A stretch of DNA of 34,699 bases from Sulfurimonas sp. endosymbiont of Alviniconcha boucheti (GCA_021766785.1 JAICBP010000076.1:183743-218441), one strand, 5' to 3'; positions 19,199 to 27,769 are shown, counted from the first letter of the stretch. Numbers and translations are program-made. The notes: generated by a model not told the origin, from the sequence alone.

Positions 19199-19489
19199 CT
19201 ACTCTTCTACAAATCCAAACTCTTCTACCTCTTCACTACTTGCTTGAGCTTCTTTAATATCATCTATAAGCTCTTTACACTCATCCTCTTCAATATCCCC
19301 ACTCATAATATCATCTAAAACATCTTGCAGGTCAGCTTTAAACTCACGAAGCTCTTCTATCTCCTCTTTTGCATCTTCTGTAGCCTCTTTATTATCGGCA
19401 ATCTCTTCAAAAATAGTATCTAATGACTCATCAATATCTGGAATAACACTCTCTTTTATCAGTATTTCTAACTCTTGTGCATAGGACAT
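19199..19489 (-). CDS. Small acidic coiled-coil protein, unknown
   Basis: This 96-residue protein is very acidic, with roughly a third of residues Asp or Glu and heptad-like stretches (EDAKEEIEELREFKADLQ). It has no cysteine pair, signal peptide or known motif; one Cys is at about residue 71. It starts divergently from the MoaB/CinA-like gene and ends against the octamer hairpin. I do not recognise it. Its length and clean frame suggest a real gene conserved in relatives. Confidence 0.7.
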   Translation of the reverse strand: MSYAQELEILIKESVIPDIDESLDTIFEEIADNKEATEDAKEEIEELREFKADLQDVLDDIMSGDIEEDECKELIDDIKEAQASSEEVEEFGFVEE

Positions 19490-19519
19490 AATTTAAACCT
19501 TATTTTTTTAATATTATAC

Positions 19520-19525
19520 TATAAT
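19520..19525 (+). promoter_or_regulatory. -10 box six bases from a start codon
   Basis: TATAAT is followed by TACCTT and then ATG 19532. Transcription would begin at or next to the A of the start codon, giving a leaderless mRNA. Confidence 0.5.
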
Positions 19526-19531
19526 TACCTT

Positions 19532-20263
19532 ATGAATTTTTATGCAGTAATAATCGGAACAGAAATATTAAACGCCAGACGTAAAGATGCTCACTTTGAG
19601 TTTCTTCAAAAAGAGTTAGCAAAATATGGTCATGAACTCTTCGCAAGCTTTATCATTAAAGATGATAGTGAACTCATAAAACAGACCTATAGAATGATAC
19701 TAGAAGATAAGAGTGCTGTTATGTTCTCTTTTGGAGGAATTGGATCTACTCCTGATGATCTTACAAGAGAGATAGCATCTGAAGTTTTTACAGGTAAACA
19801 GGTAGAGACACATCAAAAATTTTTAGCAGATATTATTGAAAGATTTGGTGAAAAAGCTTATCCTCACCGTATCCATATGTCAGAACTCCCCCCAAATGCA
19901 GACTTAATACATAATCCTATAAATAATATGTCAGGATTCTCTTTAGAAAATCGCTACTTCTTTACCCCTGGCTTTCCCTCTATGAGTCATCCTATGGTTA
20001 CAAATATCATTAAAAAATATTTTAATGAAGCGGTACAAAAAAAACGACTTACACTCTATGCACATACAAGTGAAGAGCAGCTTATCACTCGTATGCAAAA
20101 GCTTCCAAAGAGTATAGAACTATCTTGTTTACCACTTTTTGTGGATGGAAAACCTCATGTGGAACTTTCGCTCTCAGGAAGAGACATTCAAGAGTTAGAG
20201 AGATATTTCTCCCTTTTTAAAGAGGATTTAGATAAGAAAAATATATACTATAAATTAATATAA
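19532..20263 (+). CDS. MoaB/CinA N-terminal-like molybdopterin-binding domain protein
   Basis: This 243-residue protein has the fold of the molybdopterin-binding/CinA N-terminal family: AVIIGTEILNARRKD at the start, SFGGIGSTPDDLTRE in the middle and FFTPGFPSMSHPM later. In CinA this domain is linked to nucleotide or pyridine-nucleotide pyrophosphatase activity; the C-terminal deamidase is absent. An exact role (cofactor synthesis or house-cleaning) is not clear. The start is ATG 19532, not the upstream ATG at 19475, because the conserved strand begins here. An octamer copy lies in codons 13-15. Confidence 0.82.
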   Translation: MNFYAVIIGTEILNARRKDAHFEFLQKELAKYGHELFASFIIKDDSELIKQTYRMILEDKSAVMFSFGGIGSTPDDLTREIASEVFTGKQVETHQKFLADIIERFGEKAYPHRIHMSELPPNADLIHNPINNMSGFSLENRYFFTPGFPSMSHPMVTNIIKKYFNEAVQKKRLTLYAHTSEEQLITRMQKLPKSIELSCLPLFVDGKPHVELSLSGRDIQELERYFSLFKEDLDKKNIYYKLI

Positions 20264-20413
20264 AAAAAGTAAATACCCATTTTTCTTATATATTCTTTGA
20301 ATATTGGTACTTTTTTTGCTACTTTATTTTATATATGTTGTTTCCCGCGCAAATTTTAAGTAAAATTCAAGAAGAAAAGCAACATTGGACTTTTAAATAT
20401 AAAAGAAGAACTT

Positions 20414-21025
20414 ATGGCAATACCATTTAACAACCATGTATTTAAGGGGCATCGTACACTACTAGGAAATAAGTATGTCACTTATGCCGAAATAGAGTTA
20501 CCAACAAGAGAAGAACTGTGTGCATTTTCTACATATGGTTTTGACTGGGGAAATTGTGGTAAATCAGCACAACAACTTGCATTTTCAATGCTTGCTCAAC
20601 TCAGTGATGCAACAATGGCTCAAAAATATGCTAAACAATTCACAGAAGATGTTATCATAAAATTAAATGGAAGAGACTGGATACTCTCAGCCCCTGAAGT
20701 ATTAGAGTGGATAGAAAAGCACTATGATCTTCCAAAAAATGAGACACACACGCTAGAACAACCTAAACCATTAAATAAACTTCCAAAAATCGCAAAAAAA
20801 CAGAAATCAAATATCATCAAAGATATTTGCAAAGAGTTAGGTATAACACAAAAAACACTTGCAAAGATACTTGAAGTTCCAGAGGGAACTGTAAGTTCAT
20901 GGGCTGTAAAGAATGAGATACCACGTTTAGGAAAAAAAGCTATAGAGTTTTATATGCTTAATGTAAAAAATCAAAAAATAGTAGATAGCTATAGAAATTT
21001 CAAAGAACTTATAGAAAACTCTTAA
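20414..21025 (+). CDS. DUF6166 domain protein with C-terminal HTH
   Basis: In this 203-residue protein, residues about 10-105 match the DUF6166 pattern (TYGFDWGNCGKSAQQLAFSM, then QFTEDVIIKL and WILSAPEVLEWI). After a basic linker, residues about 133-175 form a helix-turn-helix, ITQKTLAKILEVPEGTVSSW. It may be a DNA-binding regulator with an unknown sensory domain. The 150-base upstream region holds a CCCGCGC patch and A/T-rich DNA but no clear operator. It is convergent with the ankyrin gene, and the two stop codons share the bases TTAA. Confidence 0.75.
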   Translation: MAIPFNNHVFKGHRTLLGNKYVTYAEIELPTREELCAFSTYGFDWGNCGKSAQQLAFSMLAQLSDATMAQKYAKQFTEDVIIKLNGRDWILSAPEVLEWIEKHYDLPKNETHTLEQPKPLNKLPKIAKKQKSNIIKDICKELGITQKTLAKILEVPEGTVSSWAVKNEIPRLGKKAIEFYMLNVKNQKIVDSYRNFKELIENS

Positions 21026-21495
21026 GACACCGAATCTAAAAGAGTTACAATAGATTTTTTATTCATTTTTCGAGCAAAGTCAATAGCTTTAAAACCTTCA
21101 GCATCTGTTGCATTCTTATTTGCTCCTGACTCTAACAATAATTTAGTAATTTCACTACGACCATAACAAGCAGCAGCCATAAGTGCTGTAAAGCCACTTC
21201 TTCTACTTGTTACATTAATATCTATACCATGCTCTATTAAGTATTTTACCAACTTTATATTATCATAAGTAATAGCCATATCAAAAATGCTAACACCCTC
21301 TTCATCAAACTCTTTAATCTCTGCCCCACTCTCTATAAGAAGCATAATAGTGTCAAACTCGCATCGCTCTCGTATAGCACACGCCAAAACTGACTCACCA
21401 CTCTCATTGGTCTCTTGTAAGTTCGCTCCATTTTTGAGGTACTTTTTTATCCCAATATAATCATCATTTCGTAAAAGTTCAAGCCATTTATTCAT
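21022..21495 (-). CDS. Ankyrin-repeat protein
   Basis: This 157-residue cytoplasmic protein is built of about four ankyrin repeats, such as GFTALMAAACYGRSEITKLL and LVKYLIEHGIDINV. Such repeats bind protein partners; there is no signal peptide or catalytic domain. Its stop overlaps the DUF6166-HTH stop in a shared TTAA. Its promoter lies in the 147-base divergent region shared with ybeY. The partner is unknown. Confidence 0.85.
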   Translation of the reverse strand: MNKWLELLRNDDYIGIKKYLKNGANLQETNESGESVLACAIRERCEFDTIMLLIESGAEIKEFDEEGVSIFDMAITYDNIKLVKYLIEHGIDINVTSRRSGFTALMAAACYGRSEITKLLLESGANKNATDAEGFKAIDFARKMNKKSIVTLLDSVS

Positions 21496-21629
21496 TAGAT
21501 ACTCTTGTAATTATAATTGGCAAGATTATATACCAATTTACATTTAAAATGTATAATTTTGCTACGAAAGTAATTAAATAAGTTATAAAAAGAGTCTATA
21601 GTACTACCTAAAGTATAAGTCTAATTTGT

Positions 21630-21635
21630 TATAAT
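21630..21635 (+). promoter_or_regulatory. -10 box seven bases from the ybeY start
   Basis: TATAAT is followed by TTACCTT and ATG 21643, nearly the same layout as at 19520-19532. It implies a leaderless ybeY transcript. Confidence 0.5.
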
Positions 21636-21642
21636 TTACCTT

Positions 21643-22062
21643 ATGATTGAATTAGACAATAGAACCTCACTTGAGATTGAAGAATCTTTTTTAAATACCA
21701 TTGCAAATACTCTTACAGATAGAGTAATAGAGCTCATTATTACGACAAATAAAGAGATACAGAAGATAAATAAAGAGTGCAGAGGAATAGATAAACCTAC
21801 TGATGTACTTAGTTTTCCTTATGAAAATATGCCTATGTCTCCATTAGGAAGTATAGTTATTGCTCAAGGGTTTGTAGAGTCCAAAGCAGAAGAGCTGGGT
21901 CACACTCAAAAAGATGAATGTACATTACTCTTTATTCATGGGCTATTACATCTACTCGGTTTTGATCATGAGGTAGATAGTGGTGCGATGAGAGAAGAAG
22001 AGAAAAAGCTTATAAAAAAGTTCAATCTACCAAAAAGTTTAATAGTCAGAACAGAAGGATAA
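21643..22062 (+). CDS. ybeY: rRNA maturation RNase YbeY
   Basis: YbeY is a zinc-dependent single-strand endoribonuclease needed for 16S rRNA maturation and ribosome quality control. In 139 residues it has DKPTDVLSFPYE (about 50-61) and the metal motif HGLLHLLGFDHE, with H99, H103 and H109. No Shine-Dalgarno precedes the ATG, and a TATAAT box seven bases away suggests a leaderless mRNA. The exchanger gene follows by two bases. Confidence 0.95.
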   Translation: MIELDNRTSLEIEESFLNTIANTLTDRVIELIITTNKEIQKINKECRGIDKPTDVLSFPYENMPMSPLGSIVIAQGFVESKAEELGHTQKDECTLLFIHGLLHLLGFDHEVDSGAMREEEKKLIKKFNLPKSLIVRTEG

Positions 22063-22064
22063 TT

Positions 22065-22991
22065 ATGGATTATATAATATTTTTAGTATCGATGGCAGCA
22101 CTTATTTATGGTGCTGATTTTATTATTAAGGAGTCTGAACGTATTGCACTACATTTTAATATTTCACACTTTGTCATTGGTGCAACTCTAGTTGCATTTG
22201 GAACAAGTCTTCCAGAGATGGCAGCTTCTATGATGGCAGCTAGTCATGATAAAATTGATATGGCAGTAGCAAATGTTATAGGAAGTGTAGTGTTTAATAT
22301 TACTTTGGTATTAGGAACAATCTTTTTTATAGCAAAATCCATAAACCCTGAACGTGATCTTTTTCGACTAGATAGTGCTTGGGTTATTGTACCTCTCATT
22401 ATATTTTTAGTGATGATTCAAGATGGTATTATTGGGCGAGTGGATGCTGTAATATTTTTATTTATTATGGTCTCTTATCTCTTCTTCTTATTTACAAGTT
22501 CAAAAGAAAATTTAGAGGGTGAGATAGATGACTCTATGAGTAAAAAGTTTAACTGGTCAAAAAGTATATCTCTTTTAGCAGTTGGTTTTACTTTTACACT
22601 AGGAGGAGCTAACTTTGTTGTAGAGAGCGGAACAAGTATAGCACACCAACTTGGTGTAAGTGAGTGGATTATTGGGCTATTTCTTATCTCCTTAGGCACT
22701 TCTTTACCAGAGCTTGTCGTTTCTCTTGTAGCTATTAAAAAGGGAAATGCAGATATGAGTATTGGTAATATAATTGGATCAAATGTTGCTAACTTTTCTA
22801 TGGTTCTTGGTGGTTCAGCACTTATAAAGCCACTCTCTGTCAATCTTCAAACAAGTAGTTTTGATCTTATAATACTTACTGCTGCATCTTTCACACTACT
22901 CTTTATACTTGCTAATAAACTCTATAACAAAGTAGGATCAATTTTTCTCTTAACAATTTTAGTACTGTTTATTCAAAACTCTTTCTCTTGA
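22065..22991 (+). CDS. Sodium/calcium exchanger family (CaCA) transporter
   Basis: This 308-residue inner-membrane protein has about ten hydrophobic segments and the two internal alpha repeats of the CaCA family: GATLVAFGTSLPEM near residue 40 and GLFLISLGTSLPEL near 205, each followed by an NVIGS/NIIGSN segment. It would exchange Ca2+ for Na+ or H+ (YrbG-like). It starts two bases after ybeY, so the two are probably co-transcribed, and ends four bases from the convergent mrdA. Confidence 0.9.
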   Translation: MDYIIFLVSMAALIYGADFIIKESERIALHFNISHFVIGATLVAFGTSLPEMAASMMAASHDKIDMAVANVIGSVVFNITLVLGTIFFIAKSINPERDLFRLDSAWVIVPLIIFLVMIQDGIIGRVDAVIFLFIMVSYLFFLFTSSKENLEGEIDDSMSKKFNWSKSISLLAVGFTFTLGGANFVVESGTSIAHQLGVSEWIIGLFLISLGTSLPELVVSLVAIKKGNADMSIGNIIGSNVANFSMVLGGSALIKPLSVNLQTSSFDLIILTAASFTLLFILANKLYNKVGSIFLLTILVLFIQNSFS

Positions 22992-22994
22992 AGA

Positions 22995-24779
22995 TTACTT
23001 TTTTATATATCCAAGTTCAAGAAGCTTGTTATATATATTTGAGACAATACTACCTGCTGCATGACCACCATGACCACCATGCTCTACCATTGCCATAACA
23101 ATATACTGAGGGTTCTTATAGGGTCCATAAGTAGTAAACCAAGCATGGGAACGGTTATAGTAAGAGAGTTCATGCTCTAATTTTCTTTTTTCAATATCTT
23201 GTTTAATCCCAACAACTTGTGCAGTTCCAGTTTTTCCTGCTATAACTACTTTTGAGTGTAAAAAGTGTGTTGCTGTTCCTTTAGTATGATTACATACTTG
23301 ATACATGGCTTTTCGAATAATGGATAATCTCTTTTTTTCAAACTCTGTAAGTGGATCTTTTAACTCTGGCTTATATATCTTATCTCCTATCTTCTTAGCG
23401 AAGTGTGGTGTCGGAAGTTTTCCTGTGGCTATGAGTGCTGTCTGTTGGGCTATCTGTAGAGGAGTAACAAGTACATCACCCTGCCCTATAGACATATTAA
23501 GAGTCTCTCCAGCATTCCAATTTTTATGATATTTTTTTAATTTCCATTTACGAGAAGGTACAACACCGATAAATTCATTTGGAAGATCTACACCTGTTTT
23601 GTGTGCTAAACCATAACGCTTGAGACCCTCACTCATTTTTTCATTTCCAAGAACGAGACTTCCCTTATAAAAATAGTCATCACAACTCTCTCTGATAGCT
23701 TTTATTATACTAGTCTTGCCATGTCCATGATGTTTCCAGCAACGGAAGATCCTTCCTCCAAGTGGTAAGTGAGATTTACAATCAACACTCCATGATGGTG
23801 TTAAGTCTGTTGTTATATATATTAGACCAAGCATAGGTTTTATAACAGAACCTGGAGGATAAAGACCATGTGTAAGTTTATTTGAAAAAGGGTGATCAAG
23901 ACTAGAAGAGAGACTATTATACATTTTGTGGGACATTCCATTCACAAAAATATTAAGATCATAATTTGGAAAGCTTCCAGCAGCTAAAATAGAACCATCA
24001 ACATTCATAACTAAAATAGCCCCTACCTTACCTTTAAAAAGTGTGGATATATAAGATTGGAGTTGCATATCTAGTGTCAGAGTAAGTTTTCTATCTTCAT
24101 CAGCATTTTGGTGCATAATCTCTGCAACTTCTTGATTATTTGCATTTACTTGAATCTTACGTACTCCTGCCTTTCCCTGAAGATATGTATTATAATACCT
24201 TTCTAAGCCTGTTTTTCCTGTATGTCCTATTAGTTTCAGTGAATTATCTGCATCAATATCTCTTTTGTTTGCACGAGCTACATAGCCTATCATATGTGCT
24301 GCAATATTTTTATAGGGATAAAAACGTTTAGGCACTGGTCGTACACGAATATATTTTTTTAAGTTTAAAATAGAGTAAACAGGCATTATATCTTTATAAT
24401 CAATAAATGGTACAATATCAATGAAATTATGGTTATAAAATGACTCTTTTTTTCTGTAAATTTTCATTATCTTTTTTTTATCTAAAGATGGAAGAAGTTT
24501 TACCAAAAGATCAACTGTCGCAATGAGATCTTTTTGCTTTTTTTTAGAAGTCATATGTGGTGCTAAAGATATTTTAAATCCAAGTTCATTTATAGCGATT
24601 GATCGGTTATGATTATCAACAATTTCTCCACGAATTGGGGCTATCTCTTCATTATGTATAGTGTTGTGTTCTGAAAGTTTTGAGTATTTTGTATTTGACT
24701 CAATACTAAGCGAAAAGATACGTGTCAAAAGTGTTAACCATGTCACAAAAAAGAAAAAAAGTATAAATTTTATTTTCAT
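22995..24779 (-). CDS. mrdA: Penicillin-binding protein 2 (elongasome transpeptidase)
   Basis: This 594-residue class B PBP crosslinks peptidoglycan for rod-shape elongation. It has an N-terminal membrane anchor (about 4-20), the dimerisation domain with PIRGEIVDNHNRSIA, and the transpeptidase domain with S311-V-I-K314 in PPGSVIKPM, an SCD second motif in RESCDDYF, and KTG in AGKTGTAQ. Its start overlaps the upstream membrane gene as ATGA. It is the last gene of a ten-gene envelope run. Confidence 0.95.
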   Translation of the reverse strand: MKIKFILFFFFVTWLTLLTRIFSLSIESNTKYSKLSEHNTIHNEEIAPIRGEIVDNHNRSIAINELGFKISLAPHMTSKKKQKDLIATVDLLVKLLPSLDKKKIMKIYRKKESFYNHNFIDIVPFIDYKDIMPVYSILNLKKYIRVRPVPKRFYPYKNIAAHMIGYVARANKRDIDADNSLKLIGHTGKTGLERYYNTYLQGKAGVRKIQVNANNQEVAEIMHQNADEDRKLTLTLDMQLQSYISTLFKGKVGAILVMNVDGSILAAGSFPNYDLNIFVNGMSHKMYNSLSSSLDHPFSNKLTHGLYPPGSVIKPMLGLIYITTDLTPSWSVDCKSHLPLGGRIFRCWKHHGHGKTSIIKAIRESCDDYFYKGSLVLGNEKMSEGLKRYGLAHKTGVDLPNEFIGVVPSRKWKLKKYHKNWNAGETLNMSIGQGDVLVTPLQIAQQTALIATGKLPTPHFAKKIGDKIYKPELKDPLTEFEKKRLSIIRKAMYQVCNHTKGTATHFLHSKVVIAGKTGTAQVVGIKQDIEKRKLEHELSYYNRSHAWFTTYGPYKNPQYIVMAMVEHGGHGGHAAGSIVSNIYNKLLELGYIKK

Positions 24780-25228
24780 AAAAGACTCACTAAAAAGAAT
24801 TCAATTACCATATAGTAAATTACATAATAATTTATATTGGGAGTAGGCAATAAAAAGATATTTGTCACTAAAGATAAAAAGAGAAAATAGCCAATATAAG
24901 CAAGAAAAACACTAAATATCTTTACACAAGAGAGACATGAAAAGTTTTGATATATTTTAGGTAAAAGTATTTTATATATTAAATAAAAGTAGATAATAGA
25001 ACTAAAGAGAATATAACCATAATTAGCTTCAAAAATGACTAAACAAAAAGCTAAGAGTACAATCTGAAATGTCTCTTCTCGCTCAAGAGCTCTCGAGAAG
25101 AGAACAAGTAGCAGAGCGAACATAGGAGGTAGTATAGGGTATATACTACTTAAACTACTATAGAGAATAAATACTACTACATAAAGTAGTGCTATAAGAG
25201 GGTTTTTATTAAAGAGATTTCGTTGCAT
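24776..25228 (-). CDS. Small polytopic membrane protein, MreD-like candidate
   Basis: This 150-residue protein is almost wholly hydrophobic with about five membrane spans. It has no strong family motif, but its size, topology and ATGA overlap with mrdA are what MreD looks like in other bacteria (mreC-mreD-mrdA). I infer an MreD analogue with moderate doubt; mreB and mreC are not nearby. The start overlaps the acetyltransferase by 37 bases and lacks a ribosome site, suggesting re-initiation. Confidence 0.6.
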   Translation of the reverse strand: MQRNLFNKNPLIALLYVVVFILYSSLSSIYPILPPMFALLLVLFSRALEREETFQIVLLAFCLVIFEANYGYILFSSIIYFYLIYKILLPKIYQNFSCLSCVKIFSVFLAYIGYFLFLSLVTNIFLLPTPNINYYVIYYMVIEFFLVSLL

Positions 25229-25659
25229 ATTGGGAAGTGTTTACATTTGATACAATCAGCCCAGATTTTATGTTCTGGGAGGGACTCTTTAGGAATTTCA
25301 ATAAATCCCAAACGTTCAAAAAAGGTCTGTTTATAAGTAAGGCTAAGTACTCTTTTTATCCCTAATTTTACTGCTTCTTCTAAAGCATTTTTAACTAGAT
25401 ACTCTCCTATCTTTTGTCCTCGCATTTCATCTTTTACTATCAGTGAACGTACTTCTGCCAACTCCTTTGTATGAATATGTAGAGCAGTAAAACCTACAAG
25501 TATATCCTCTTGATAAGCTAAGATATAGGAGCGAATATTTGTAGCAATCTCATCTTCACTTCTATCAAGGATTATACCATTATCAACTTCTGGAAGAATT
25601 AAATCTTGCATCTCTTGGATATTTGAGAGTTTAGCTTTAGCGTACTTAATTGGCATCAT
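25192..25659 (-). CDS. GNAT acetyltransferase, ArgA-like (probable N-acetylglutamate synthase)
   Basis: This 155-residue single-domain GNAT protein has the acetyl-CoA loop in VRSLIVKDEMRGQKIGEYLV. The late segment FFERLGFIEI and a C-terminal IWADCIKCKHFPICNE with paired cysteines are typical of short N-acetylglutamate synthases of the ArgA-like group. It would give the first step of arginine synthesis in a lineage without classical ArgA. The start is ATG 25659 or 25656. It overlaps engB by 14 bases and has no evident link to its envelope neighbours. Confidence 0.75.
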   Translation of the reverse strand: MMPIKYAKAKLSNIQEMQDLILPEVDNGIILDRSEDEIATNIRSYILAYQEDILVGFTALHIHTKELAEVRSLIVKDEMRGQKIGEYLVKNALEEAVKLGIKRVLSLTYKQTFFERLGFIEIPKESLPEHKIWADCIKCKHFPICNEISLIKTLL

Positions 25660-26275
25660 CGACTACACCTCTATTTTTAAGTATGTCAAATATGACTCTG
25701 TTTATCTTATCTGTACCACGTTTTTTTGAACTTGATACTGTCATGGCGTTTGGAAATTCTCGTCTAAGTGCACTCTGCTCTTTTTGATTAAGTTTATCTA
25801 TCTTTGTAAATATCTGCAAAATAATTTGGTTTTCTCTTACATGTTCAAAAAGAAATTCACTCACTTGTGTATCTATCTCTAAATGAGGATGGCGACAATC
25901 AATAAGATGTATGAAAAGTTTTATCTGTTCACGTTCTGCAATATAGTCTGTAAGATTTTTCGCCCAGTCATACTTCATCGACTTTGAGACTTTTGCATAA
26001 CCAAAACCAGGGAGATCTACAAATTTTGCAATCAGTTTTTCATTTTCATTATCTCTATCAATATAAGTAATTTCAAAATAGTTTATAAGACGTGTCTTAC
26101 CTGGTGTAGAAGATACTTTTGCTAAGCCTTTATGATTTGTAAGTGCATTCAAAAGTGAACTTTTTCCAACATTACTTCTTGCTAAAAATACCACCTCATT
26201 TTGTGTTGTGGATTCTGGTGCTAAGTTTAAGGTCGGTGCTGATGTTATAAATTTTGCTTCTACTATCTCTACCAT
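25646..26275 (-). CDS. engB: Ribosome biogenesis GTP-binding protein EngB/YsxC
   Basis: This 209-residue TrmE-Era-like GTPase acts in large-subunit assembly. G1 is ARSNVGKSS at about 32-40, with Ala where most homologues have Gly; G2 is in STPGKTRLINYF, G3 in DLPGFGYAKVS, and TKIDK is G4. The start overlaps the lptA stop as TAATG. An octamer copy (25744, minus) lies in it. Confidence 0.95.
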   Translation of the reverse strand: MVEIVEAKFITSAPTLNLAPESTTQNEVVFLARSNVGKSSLLNALTNHKGLAKVSSTPGKTRLINYFEITYIDRDNENEKLIAKFVDLPGFGYAKVSKSMKYDWAKNLTDYIAEREQIKLFIHLIDCRHPHLEIDTQVSEFLFEHVRENQIILQIFTKIDKLNQKEQSALRREFPNAMTVSSSKKRGTDKINRVIFDILKNRGVVDDAN

Positions 26276-26745
26276 TATCTTTTTTTCTCATCCTTTATAT
26301 CATATATCATGATAACTGGTGCTTTTTTAAACCCTTTTGCACTGGCTTTGCCATCAATTGTATTTAGTATTACTTCATCACCAAAAATCTCTTTTTTCTC
26401 ATTTATCTGCTTTAGATGCACATCTTTATAAAACTTATACTCTTTTTTGAGAGGTAGATATATTGCCTTTTGCGCAACACCCTCATACTCTGTAAGGGCT
26501 ACTGTTTGAATCTTAAACGAAACATCACCAACTGCTACAAACTTTGTAGGCTTATTCTTCTTATCTGTATATATCGTAACTTTTGTCGCATTAAGTTCAT
26601 CATGATCCCTTTTAATCTTTACATTTCCAGTAAAAATAGAGATGCCAACGACCTCATCAGCGGAAAATGTATCTGCGACTACCTTAAGCTCTTGTGCAAC
26701 TAGTATCTTACTACAAAACATTACTATTAGTAAAATATACTTCAT
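26275..26745 (-). CDS. lptA: LPS transport periplasmic protein LptA
   Basis: LptA bridges the periplasm in the Lpt machine that carries lipopolysaccharide to the outer membrane. I place the start at ATG 26745 (156 residues): GAGGA lies eight bases before it, and the upstream ATG at 26760 would put this site inside the gene. A signal peptide (YILLIVMFCSKILVA) is followed by the OstA/LptA beta-jellyroll, for example VADTFSADEVVGISIFTGNV. It follows lptC directly and overlaps engB as TAATG. Confidence 0.88.
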   Translation of the reverse strand: MKYILLIVMFCSKILVAQELKVVADTFSADEVVGISIFTGNVKIKRDHDELNATKVTIYTDKKNKPTKFVAVGDVSFKIQTVALTEYEGVAQKAIYLPLKKEYKFYKDVHLKQINEKKEIFGDEVILNTIDGKASAKGFKKAPVIMIYDIKDEKKR

Positions 26746-26746
26746 T

Positions 26747-27265
26747 CTATTTTTCCTCATCTAGTTTATATATGATCTCTACTGTTTTTGAGTGCATTTG
26801 TTTTAACTTAGCATTGTACATTAACTCTTTTCCTTTCATATAGCTTTTACCTTTATGTGAGGTATAAGGAGTTGTTGTCGTTACAATTTTACTCTTAGTA
26901 TTATAAAGCATAGCATCTGTATTAAAAGTGAATCCATCCTCTCTAACATATACAACATCTCCCTTTAAATCTACTAAATTAGCTTTATAAACGCCATAGT
27001 TGGCTTTCATATTTGAAACAAATCCTTTAGAATTATCAGTATAGTCTATACTCTCTACTCTATATCTATCACTAAAACGAAGAGCATTTTTTCCAGTCAT
27101 AATCGTTTTGATCCCTTTTGTAGTCAGCTCATAAAGTGTAAATTCATGAGCATTAAGTAGTGGTACATTAGTAAATTTCTTCTCAGTTATTTTAATAGGT
27201 TCAAAAAGAAAATAGATAGATATTAATCCACCTAAAATAGCTACAAAGAAGAGATTTATATTGAT
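26747..27265 (-). CDS. lptC: LPS export protein LptC, apparent AUC start
   Basis: LptC is the bitopic inner-membrane Lpt component that passes LPS to LptA. The first in-frame ATG, at 27100, would leave a protein without a membrane anchor. The same frame stays open upstream to just after the kdsC stop and encodes an anchor (INLFFVAILGGLISIYFLF) with the usual LptC start of the jellyroll. No NTG codon exists there. AAGGA lies six bases before an ATC codon at 27265, so I place the start there, giving 172 residues. A sequencing error is the alternative. The neighbours kdsC and lptA support the call. Confidence 0.75.
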   Translation of the reverse strand: MNINLFFVAILGGLISIYFLFEPIKITEKKFTNVPLLNAHEFTLYELTTKGIKTIMTGKNALRFSDRYRVESIDYTDNSKGFVSNMKANYGVYKANLVDLKGDVVYVREDGFTFNTDAMLYNTKSKIVTTTTPYTSHKGKSYMKGKELMYNAKLKQMHSKTVEIIYKLDEEK

Positions 27266-27268
27266 AAC

Positions 27269-27769
27269 TTATCCTTTTATCCAAATAGACAAAAACTCTT
27301 CTCTCTGATCATTTTCATCGATTATTATCTCTATCATCTCTCTAACAGCTCCATCCCCACCCACATTTTTGAGTGTAGTCTTCACGAGTCGTTGAATCTC
27401 TTTTGCTCCATTTTTAGGCGTGAAGCTTCTTCCTACCATACTAAGCATACCATAGTCATTAAGATCATCACCAATAGCAGCTACTTCATAAAGTTTTAGA
27501 TCCAATGAGGCTATAATTTCTTGAAGTACTCTCTTTTTATCTCCTATGCCTTGATACAGATGTGTAACTCCAAGCTCTTCAGCACGTCTTTTCACTATAG
27601 TAGAGTTGCGACCAGTGATAATGGCTAGACTATGCCCCATTTTGATCCAAGTTGTAATACCTAATCCATCTTTGACATTGAAGTTTTTGCTCTCAACACC
27701 GTTCGCATCGTAAATAAGTTTGCCATCACTCAGACATCCATCTACATCTAAAACTATAAGTTTAATCAT
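27269..27769 (-). CDS. kdsC: KDO-8-phosphate phosphatase
   Basis: KdsC is a HAD-family phosphatase that makes KDO for the LPS core. The 166-residue, cap-less HAD protein has the nucleophile motif VLDVDGCLSDG (D8, D10), ITGRNS as motif II and GDDLNDYGML as motif IV. The start overlaps the hisB stop as ATGA. Next to lptC and lptA it forms an LPS cluster. Confidence 0.94.
   Translation of the reverse strand: MIKLIVLDVDGCLSDGKLIYDANGVESKNFNVKDGLGITTWIKMGHSLAIITGRNSTIVKRRAEELGVTHLYQGIGDKKRVLQEIIASLDLKLYEVAAIGDDLNDYGMLSMVGRSFTPKNGAKEIQRLVKTTLKNVGGDGAVREMIEIIIDENDQREEFLSIWIKG

Noticed and set aside
20264-20313. A-run/T-run pair as a rho-independent terminator
   Set aside because: AAAAAAGTA and TACTTTTTT can pair, but only across a loop of over 30 bases with no GC in the stem.
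22475-22843. Antisense open frame of 122 codons inside the exchanger gene
   Set aside because: The sense gene has clear CaCA motifs and the antisense frame has no start site or recognisable domain. It is a shadow frame.
26746-26760. Upstream ATG of lptA
   Set aside because: The GAGGA site for ATG 26745 starts within this codon region, and the signal peptide is complete from 26745.
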